6,481 bases of DNA, from NCBI GenBank assembly GCA_947631675.1, contig CANRMG010000108.1:1-6481 (forward strand). The letters run 5' to 3'. The position numbers and the translations under genes were made by a program. Source of the DNA: an uncultured Oscillospiraceae bacterium (lineage in GTDB: Bacteria > Bacillota_A > Clostridia > Oscillospirales > Oscillospiraceae). How positions within the stretch are numbered: position 1 is the stretch's first letter; every line of letters begins with the position of its first letter. This document shows, piece by piece, positions 1 through 4,428 of this stretch. Below the pieces are notes generated by a model. It had not been told where the DNA came from. It saw only the letters and a program-made list of their open reading frames with translations, and did no database searches.

Positions 1-554
1 GCGGGGACATCGCCGTGGGGGCCATGACCATCTGCACCAGCGTGATGCAGTTCGCCATGATGCCCCTGCAGGGCCTGTCCCAGGGGGCCCAGCCCATATC
101 CAGCTACAACTTCGGCGCCAGGAACGGGGGCCGGGTGAAGGCCACCTTTCGGCTGCTGCTGACGGTGAGCCTCACCTACTCCTGTACCCTGTGGGCCCTC
201 ATCCAGCTCTTTCCCCGGCTGTTTGCGGGCATCTTCACCCCGGACCCGGTTCTGCTGGACTTCGCGGCCAGGGCCCTTCGCATCTACTGCGGGGCCATGT
301 TCCTGTTCGGTATCCAGATCGCCTGCCAGATGACCTTCGTGTCCCTGGGCAAGGCGGCCGCCTCCGCCATCGTTGCCATCATGCGAAAGTTCGTGCTCCT
401 GCTGCCGCTCATCTACCTCATGCCCCACCTCATGGCGGACAAGGCCATCGCGGTGTATACCGCCGAGCCCGTGGCGGACACCCTGGCCGTCACCTTCACC
501 GCCATTTTGTTCTTCTTCCAGTTCCGGAAGGCCCTGCGCTCCATAGAGGCGTGA
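1..554 (+). CDS. MATE-family multidrug/organic cation exporter, C-terminal part (5' truncated by window edge)
   Basis: Integral membrane exporter that would move drugs or other organic compounds out of the cell using a cation gradient. The visible 183 residues (reading frame begins at base 3) hold about five hydrophobic segments. They also hold the stretch GLSQGAQPISSYNFGARN, which closely resembles the conserved 'GxGxQPxxxYNxGA' segment of the second half of MATE proteins (MepA/NorM-like). Family members are usually about 440-460 residues, so more than half lies to the left of the window. The GTG at 15 and the ATG at 24 are internal codons, not starts, because the frame is open to the edge and the family match begins there. 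The gene ends at TGA 552-554, directly before a strong terminator. Substrate cannot be read from the sequence. Confidence 0.9.
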   Translation, partial: GDIAVGAMTICTSVMQFAMMPLQGLSQGAQPISSYNFGARNGGRVKATFRLLLTVSLTYSCTLWALIQLFPRLFAGIFTPDPVLLDFAARALRIYCGAMFLFGIQIACQMTFVSLGKAAASAIVAIMRKFVLLLPLIYLMPHLMADKAIAVYTAEPVADTLAVTFTAILFFFQFRKALRSIEA

Positions 555-561
555 ATCATAG

Positions 562-591
562 AAAAAGCCCCGCCGTTCGGCGGGGCTTTTT
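562..591. terminator. Bidirectional intrinsic terminator between convergent genes
   Basis: A perfect 13-bp inverted repeat (AAAAAGCCCCGCC at 562-574, GGCGGGGCTTTTT at 579-591) surrounds a 4-nt GTTC loop. It gives a GC-rich stem followed by a T-run on either strand. It lies 7 bases after the stop of the rightward MATE gene and 11 bases after the stop of the leftward gene ending at 603, so it can end both transcripts. Confidence 0.93.
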
Positions 592-602
592 GTTATGACA
601 GC

Positions 603-1328
603 TTATCCCACGTAGCCGGAGGCTGTAACGGTAGGAAGAGACGTGCCGCTGTAGGTGCCTTGGAAGTTCCAAGTAGCCGTGAGCGTGCCTGTGGTGCCGG
701 AGGGCACGTCAAAAGAGGTGGTGAAAAGGTTCGTGTTGGAGTAGGTGTCGTCCGTGATATTGATGGCGCTGCCCGTGACGGAGGTGGAGTAGCCGCCCAG
801 GGAGATCGACACCGGCATGCCCATGACCTGCAGGCTGTAGGACTGGACCGTGCCGCTCACGGTGACGCGGGTGGTGCCGCCGCCCATATCCACCGCCTGC
901 CAGGAGATGGACATATTCAGGTTCGTCCCCGTGTTGGAGGAAGCGCTGCCGCTGGACACCACCGTACCGGGCGGCGGCGTGACGGGCGCATTCGTGGGAG
1001 GCGGGTCCGTAGGGGGCGCCGAGGGCAGGGGCGTAGCCGTAGGCGTGGGCACCGGCGTCCAGGTGGGCGGCGCCGTCTCAGGCGGGGCCGTGTACGCGGG
1101 CGGAGACGTATAGGCCGGCGGGGATGTGAACATGGGCGGAGACGTGACCGCAGGCGCCGGGACCGCGGTCTGGGAGACGACAGGGGTCGTCCCGCTCTGC
1201 TGGTCCCCGCCGGTCAGCGCCGCCGGCAGGGGCATGTCCCCCTGGGTGCAGCGGGCGAACAGGTACAGCTCCCCGGCCAATATGATCACCAGCGCGACGG
1301 CCAGTGCAATGATCTTTCCCTTTCTCAT
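603..1328 (-). CDS. Membrane-anchored/secreted protein with Pro/Thr-rich stalk and beta-rich C-terminal domain, function unknown
   Basis: A 241-residue protein I do not recognise as a named family. Residues 1-6 are basic (MRKGKI) and 7-24 form one hydrophobic helix, giving a signal anchor or uncleaved signal peptide. Residues 47-120 are a Pro/Thr/Ser/Ala-rich stalk. It includes four near-hexad repeats (TSPPMF, TSPPAY, TSPPAY, TAPPET; residues 62-85), then a 'TPVPTPTATP' run. Residues 121-241 are rich in Ser/Thr/Gly/Val with alternating hydrophobic residues and no cysteine, suggesting a beta-sandwich outer domain. The layout suggests a domain held away from the membrane through the cell wall by a stiff, possibly glycosylated linker. 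No LPxTG sorting signal is seen. The start is supported by AGGGGAA ending 6 bases upstream and by the signal sequence directly after it. It is a monocistronic unit with its own promoter and shared terminator. Confidence 0.8.
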   Translation of the reverse strand: MRKGKIIALAVALVIILAGELYLFARCTQGDMPLPAALTGGDQQSGTTPVVSQTAVPAPAVTSPPMFTSPPAYTSPPAYTAPPETAPPTWTPVPTPTATPLPSAPPTDPPPTNAPVTPPPGTVVSSGSASSNTGTNLNMSISWQAVDMGGGTTRVTVSGTVQSYSLQVMGMPVSISLGGYSTSVTGSAINITDDTYSNTNLFTTSFDVPSGTTGTLTATWNFQGTYSGTSLPTVTASGYVG

Positions 1329-1360
1329 AGCGGTTCCCCTTTTTCTTTCTCTCTGACTGT

Positions 1361-1389
1361 ATTATAAAACAAAACCTCCGCCCGGTCCA
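1361..1389 (-). promoter_or_regulatory. Sigma-A-type promoter for the Pro-rich surface protein
   Basis: On the minus strand a perfect -10 box TATAAT (1366-1361) lies 17 bp from TGGACC (1389-1384), which matches 4 of 6 bases of TTGACA. Transcription would begin near 1354, giving a leader of about 25 bases that contains the AGGGG ribosome site (about 1340-1336) of the gene starting at 1328. Confidence 0.7.
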
Positions 1390-1518
1390 GACATATCGTC
1401 CCGCGCACACAAAATTAAGCTTTTTTCCCGCTCCCATCTACCATTTTGGCCCCATATCTGGTAAACTGTCCCTGACCGGGCAGGGGCCCGGAAACAGGAA
1501 ATAAGGGGCGGACGGGAT

Positions 1519-2025
1519 ATGAGACGGTATATGTGCCTGCTGCTGGCGACGCTGATGCTGCTGCTGGCGGGCTGCGGCGCTCTGGAGGAGGCCGCAGACG
1601 AGCTGGCCGGGCCCTCCAGGACAGACGGGAACAGCACGGCAGACGCCGGGGACTGGGCCCCGGAATACGGCGGGTACTACTACGACGTAAAGAACGTGGT
1701 GCTGTATCTCACCGCCTACGACGAGCTGCCCCCCAACTATATCACAAAGGACGAGGCCCGGGACCTGGGCTGGAGCGGCGGGTCCGTGGAGAAGTACCTG
1801 GACGGCGCCGCCATCGGCGGGGACCGGTTCGGCAATTACGAGGGCCAGCTGCCCGAGGCAAAGGGGCGGACCTACACCGAGTGCGACATCGACACGGACG
1901 GCTACGGCTCCCGGGGCTCCCGGCGGCTGGTGTTCTCCAACGACGGGCTGTTTTTCTATTCCAAGGACCACTACGAGCACTTTGACCAGGTGTACGTAAC
2001 GGCCGACTATGAGGTGACATGGTGA
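1519..2025 (+). CDS. Barnase-family ribonuclease, predicted lipoprotein
   Basis: A 168-residue guanyl-specific RNase of the barnase (N1/T1) family, which cleaves single-stranded RNA. Residues 1-18 are a lipoprotein signal peptide with lipobox LAGC (Cys19 would carry the lipid). Residues 20-50 are an acidic, low-complexity linker. The RNase domain covers about 54-160. Aligned by eye with Bacillus amyloliquefaciens barnase, it keeps the LPxNYITKxEAxxLGW and IGGDxFxNxEGxLP blocks. It also keeps the catalytic set: K77 (barnase K27), E121 (E73), R132 (R83), R136 (R87) and H151 (H102). Barnase R59, a substrate and inhibitor contact, is Y107 here. AAGGGG (1503-1508) lies 10 bases before the ATG. The ATG at 1531 is less likely because it would remove the basic N-region (RR). 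The gene overlaps the barstar-fusion gene downstream, consistent with co-expression of enzyme and inhibitor. The lipid anchor implies action outside the membrane. Confidence 0.92.
   Translation: MRRYMCLLLATLMLLLAGCGALEEAADELAGPSRTDGNSTADAGDWAPEYGGYYYDVKNVVLYLTAYDELPPNYITKDEARDLGWSGGSVEKYLDGAAIGGDRFGNYEGQLPEAKGRTYTECDIDTDGYGSRGSRRLVFSNDGLFFYSKDHYEHFDQVYVTADYEVTW
2011..2024 (+). promoter_or_regulatory. Ribosome binding site deciding the barstar-GNAT start (ATG 2019 or GTG 2022)
   Basis: GAGGTG (2011-2016), inside the end of the RNase gene, is the only good Shine-Dalgarno match. It is 2 bases from ATG 2019 but 5 bases from GTG 2022, so the GTG has the better spacing. Starting at GTG gives MKRIALD, which lines up with barstar's MKKAVIN, and a 4-base GTGA stop-start overlap (2022-2025) typical of translational coupling. 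Confidence 0.6.
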
Positions 2026-2855
2026 AAAGGATCGCGCTTGACTGTGAAAAGCTCCTGACGAAGGAGACAGCCCACCCCTACCTGGCCCAGGCCCTGGGCC
2101 TGCCGGACTGGTACGGCGGTAACCTGGACGCCCTGTATGACTGCCTGACGGAGCTGGACGGCACCGAACTCACGCTCCTGGGCACCCACGTCCTGGCAGA
2201 CGGCTATGGCCGGCGGGTGCTCCGGGTGGTGGCGGACGCGTCCCGCGCCTGCCCCGGCCTTACGCTTTCCTACAGCGGGCCGGACGGATACGCCGTCCGC
2301 TTTGCCTCGGAGGCGGACGGCCCCGCCCTGCGGGCCATATACGGCCAGTACATCGACACCTCCATCACCTTTGAATACGCCCTGCCCACGGTGAAGGAGT
2401 TCACTGGCCGCATCCGGGACATCCAGCGGGTATACCCCTATCTGGTGCTGGAAAAAGACGGCCGCCCCCTGGGCTACGCCTACGCCCACCGGGCCCGGGA
2501 GCGGAAGGCATATGACTGGATCGCGGAGCTGAGCATATACCTGGACCGGTCCGCGGCAGGCCATGGCCTGGGCAGGCGGCTTTACGCCCTGCTTATAGAC
2601 CTGCTGACCATGCAGGGGCTCAAAACGGCCATGGGCTGCGTCACCGTGCCCAACGCCGCCAGCGAGGCGCTCCACGCCGCTCTCGGCTTCGACCGGATCG
2701 GCGTGTCTCCCTGCGCCGGGTACAAGGATGGGGCCTGGCACGACGTGGCGTGGTTTGAAAAGCCCCTGGCATCCTACGACGCCTCCCCCGCCCCCCTGCT
2801 GCCCCTCCGGGATGTGGACCCGCTGGCGGTCGCGGCGCGGATGGCCCGGTTTTAA
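2019..2855 (+). CDS. Barstar (barnase inhibitor) fused to GNAT acetyltransferase
   Basis: A 278-residue cytoplasmic protein with two full domains (numbering from ATG 2019). Residues 2-86 are barstar. The motif LPDWYGGNLDALYDCLTEL aligns with barstar LPEYYGENLDALWDCLTGW, keeping inhibitory N35, D37 and D41 (barstar N33, D35, D39). Barstar Y29 and W38 become W31 and Y40, and E76 becomes D73. Residues about 91-251 are a GNAT domain of the phosphinothricin/amino-acid N-acetyltransferase type: TSITFEYALPTVKEF near the start, acetyl-CoA loop AGHGLGRRL (180-188), then LGFDRIG and GYKDGAWHDVAWFEKPL. The linker is only about 4 residues, so this looks like a true fusion. Residues 252-278 are an extra tail. 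The gene overlaps the barnase gene by 7 bases (4 if GTG 2022 is used). The barstar half should bind the upstream RNase and protect the cell. The substrate of the acetyltransferase is unknown. Confidence 0.9.
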   Translation: MVKRIALDCEKLLTKETAHPYLAQALGLPDWYGGNLDALYDCLTELDGTELTLLGTHVLADGYGRRVLRVVADASRACPGLTLSYSGPDGYAVRFASEADGPALRAIYGQYIDTSITFEYALPTVKEFTGRIRDIQRVYPYLVLEKDGRPLGYAYAHRARERKAYDWIAELSIYLDRSAAGHGLGRRLYALLIDLLTMQGLKTAMGCVTVPNAASEALHAALGFDRIGVSPCAGYKDGAWHDVAWFEKPLASYDASPAPLLPLRDVDPLAVAARMARF

Positions 2856-2868
2856 CAACACAAAAAGC

Positions 2869-2894
2869 AAAGGCGCACCGCCCGGTGCGCCTTT
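2869..2894. terminator. Bidirectional intrinsic terminator
   Basis: Inverted repeat AAAGGCGCACC (2869-2879) / GGTGCGCCTTT (2884-2894) with a GCCC loop. On the plus strand it is followed by TTTATT and ends the barnase/barstar operon (stop at 2855). On the minus strand it is followed by TTTGCTTTTTG and ends the nucleotidyltransferase gene (stop at 2911). Confidence 0.88.
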
Positions 2895-2910
2895 ATTCTG
2901 TCCGTATGTA

Positions 2911-3822
2911 TCACAGATCGCTGAACAGGTCCTCCGGGTACAGGCCCTGGGCCACCAGGTCCCGTATGCCCTCCGTCACCCCGGCCTTGTCCTCCTGGTA
3001 GGTGATGCCGAACCAGCGGTCCTCGCTGGGCAGCACCTGCACCGTGGCCAGGCCCCCCTGGAGCATCCGATCCACAATATCCGGCAGCAGGTACTCGTCC
3101 CGCAGGGGGTCGGCCATATTAGCCTTGAACCGCTCAAAGCCCTCCGCCAGCGCGTCCACGAAGGCGGGCGTCAGCATCCACATATTCATGGACACCAGAC
3201 TGTCTCCATCCAGCGTCAGTACGCCCGCGGGGCCCCTGGCCTCCGCGCCCGCCGGGGTCTTTACGATGTGGCGGGTCTCCACGATGTTGGTCAGATACCC
3301 GTTGCCGTCCACCGTGCACACGCCCCGGGTCACCGCGCCCGCATCGGACAGGGTGTTTTTCAGGATGAAGCCCACCATGCCGAACCGGCCGGGCTCCTCC
3401 GGCCGGCTGCCGGAGAGAAATTCATAGGCCTTCCGGTAGGCGCTGGCGCCGTAGTAGTCGTCGGCGTTGATGACGGCGAAGGGGCCGTCCAGCAAGTCCC
3501 GGCAGGCCAATACCGCCTGGCCCGTGCCCCAGGGCTTGGTGCGCCCCGCCGGCATGTCGGCCAGCTCCTGAAAGGCGTAGTCCCACTTCACCCCCAGGGC
3601 CCGGAACTTCGCCTCCAGCCGGTCGCCGATGACCTCCCGGAAGTCCTCATATATGTCGGGCCGGATGATGAATATGACCCTGTTGAAGCCGGCGCGGATG
3701 GCATCATGGATCGAATAGTCCATGATGATCTCCCCCGAGGGGCCCACCCGTTCCAGCTGCTTGATGCCCGCCCCATACCGGGAACCGATCCCGGCGGCCA
3801 GCACTGCAAGCGTGATGTCCAT
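2911..3822 (-). CDS. Nucleotidyltransferase (sugar-phosphate NTP-transferase family)
   Basis: A 303-residue cytoplasmic enzyme of the NTP_transferase fold, which joins a nucleoside monophosphate from an NTP to a sugar phosphate or similar phosphate substrate. The N-terminal signature LAAGIGSRYG (residues 8-17) with K21-Q22 is the nucleotide-binding G-x-G-x-R...K loop, with KQ in place of the common PK. GTGQAV (99-104) is the base/ribose contact region. NADDYYG (119-125) holds the metal-binding aspartate(s). SMNMW (211-215) and the later RWFGIT (269-274) are also typical of sugar nucleotidyltransferases. The length fits a single-domain enzyme. AAGGAG (3835-3830) lies 7 bases before the ATG. 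It stands alone between a shared terminator and its own promoter, with no sugar-pathway neighbours, so the exact substrate cannot be assigned. Confidence 0.88.
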   Translation of the reverse strand: MDITLAVLAAGIGSRYGAGIKQLERVGPSGEIIMDYSIHDAIRAGFNRVIFIIRPDIYEDFREVIGDRLEAKFRALGVKWDYAFQELADMPAGRTKPWGTGQAVLACRDLLDGPFAVINADDYYGASAYRKAYEFLSGSRPEEPGRFGMVGFILKNTLSDAGAVTRGVCTVDGNGYLTNIVETRHIVKTPAGAEARGPAGVLTLDGDSLVSMNMWMLTPAFVDALAEGFERFKANMADPLRDEYLLPDIVDRMLQGGLATVQVLPSEDRWFGITYQEDKAGVTEGIRDLVAQGLYPEDLFSDL

Positions 3823-3896
3823 GTGAAAACTCCTTGCCTGTATTTATCCGTGCCCGGCGGACTCCCCAGACTGCCGCCTTAGTTTACAATAATTTG

Positions 3897-3925
3897 ATTA
3901 TAATACAATTTCTGCTCACTTGCAA
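3897..3925 (-). promoter_or_regulatory. Sigma-A-type promoter for the nucleotidyltransferase gene
   Basis: On the minus strand, -35 TTGCAA (3925-3920) and a perfect -10 TATAAT (3902-3897) are separated by 17 bp. Transcription would start near 3890, leaving a leader of about 67 bases before the ATG at 3822. The surroundings are AT-rich compared with the flanking genes, as expected for a divergent promoter region. Confidence 0.65.
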
Positions 3926-3993
3926 GGACAATACTTCTGTTTTCATAAATTCTTAACCGATCTTTAATTATTCCCGCCCGGAAAAATTTATGC

Positions 3994-4022
3994 TTGACAA
4001 CGGTGGTCTAACGGATTAGTAT
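3994..4022 (+). promoter_or_regulatory. Promoter of the blaI-like/M56 operon
   Basis: A perfect -35 TTGACA (3994-3999) and TAGTAT (4017-4022, 4 of 6 matches to TATAAT) are separated by 17 bp. The predicted start of transcription is near 4029. The spacer and -10 are covered by the left half of the operator described next, which suits repression. Confidence 0.78.
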
Positions 4023-4046
4023 AAAATCATACTAACGCGTTAGACC
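4005..4046. promoter_or_regulatory. Double-dyad operator, probably bound by the BlaI-like repressor
   Basis: GGTCTAACGGATTAGTAT (4005-4022) and ATACTAACGCGTTAGACC (4029-4046) are inverted copies matching at 16 of 18 positions around a 6-base centre. Each arm also contains its own smaller dyad of form CTAA-N4-TTAG: 4008-4019 (imperfect centre) and 4032-4043 (CTAACGCGTTAG, perfect). The two dyads are 24 bp apart centre to centre. One lies in the promoter spacer next to the -10 and the other just after the expected transcription start. BlaI/MecI/CopY proteins are dimers that bind paired dyads over their own promoters. The motif differs from the usual TACAnnTGTA core. Binding by this repressor is inferred from position. 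Confidence 0.78.
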
Positions 4047-4067
4047 ATTTTGCAAGGAGGCGCCATC

Positions 4068-4427
4068 ATGTCCGCACCGAAGATCTTCGAGAGCGAGTAC
4101 CGTTTCTGCCTGATCCTGTGGGAGCACGAGCCCATCCGCAGCCGGGACCTGGCGGCCCTGTGCCATGAAAAGCTGGGCTGGTCCAAGACCACCACCTACA
4201 CCGTCATCAAGCGGCTCAGCGACCGGGGCGTGGTAAAGAACGAGGACACCATCGTCACCTCCCTCGTCTCCAAGGACGAGGCCCAGCGGGCAGAGCTGGA
4301 CGAGCTGATGGAAAAGCGGTTTGAAAACTCCCTGCCCGCCTTCATCGCCGCCTTTGCCAAGCGGCAGCGCCTGACGGAAGAGGAGATGGACGCCCTGCGC
4401 CGGATCATCGACAAGGACGGTGAGTGA
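4068..4427 (+). CDS. BlaI/MecI/CopY-family transcriptional repressor
   Basis: A 119-residue winged-helix repressor. Residues about 5-65 form the DNA-binding domain, with recognition-helix region SKTTTYTVIKRLSDRGVV (39-56) typical of the family. Residues about 70-119 form the helical dimerisation part. FIAAFAKRQRL (92-102) aligns with the S. aureus BlaI cleavage region LVLNFAKNEEL, but the Asn before the cut bond (N101) is Ala95 here, while F96-A97-K98 is kept. Start chosen at ATG 4068 because AAGGAGG (4054-4060) sits 7 bases upstream. The in-frame TTG at 4050 overlaps that site's leader and has no ribosome site. The M56 protease gene begins one base after the stop, the usual regulator-protease pairing. 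Expression is probably self-regulated through the operator at 4005-4046. Confidence 0.92.
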   Translation: MSAPKIFESEYRFCLILWEHEPIRSRDLAALCHEKLGWSKTTTYTVIKRLSDRGVVKNEDTIVTSLVSKDEAQRAELDELMEKRFENSLPAFIAAFAKRQRLTEEEMDALRRIIDKDGE

Positions 4428-4428
4428 T

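Noticed and set aside
1411..1426. AAGCTT-centred hairpin with T-run as a terminator
   Set aside because: Stem is short and AT-only apart from one GC pair, and no plus-strand gene ends nearby.
1459..1467. TGGTAAACT as an extended -10 promoter for the barnase operon
   Set aside because: No -35 match at 16-18 bp upstream and only 4 of 6 bases of the -10 agree, so the operon's promoter remains unidentified.
2007..2870. Long minus-strand open frame opposite the barstar-GNAT gene
   Set aside because: Its translation has no family resemblance and is a by-product of GC-rich codons; the plus strand encodes two clear domains.
2728..3882. 384-codon plus-strand open frame opposite the nucleotidyltransferase
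   Set aside because: Low-complexity translation crossing a terminator and a gene boundary; the minus strand has the NTP-transferase motifs and a good ribosome site.
4005..4046. The large inverted repeat as an RNA hairpin or attenuator
   Set aside because: The predicted transcription start lies at the beginning of the second arm, so the transcript would not contain both arms.
4050..4067. TTG at 4050 as the start of the BlaI-like repressor
   Set aside because: It would include the AAGGAGG ribosome site as coding sequence and add residues absent from the family; ATG 4068 has ideal spacing.
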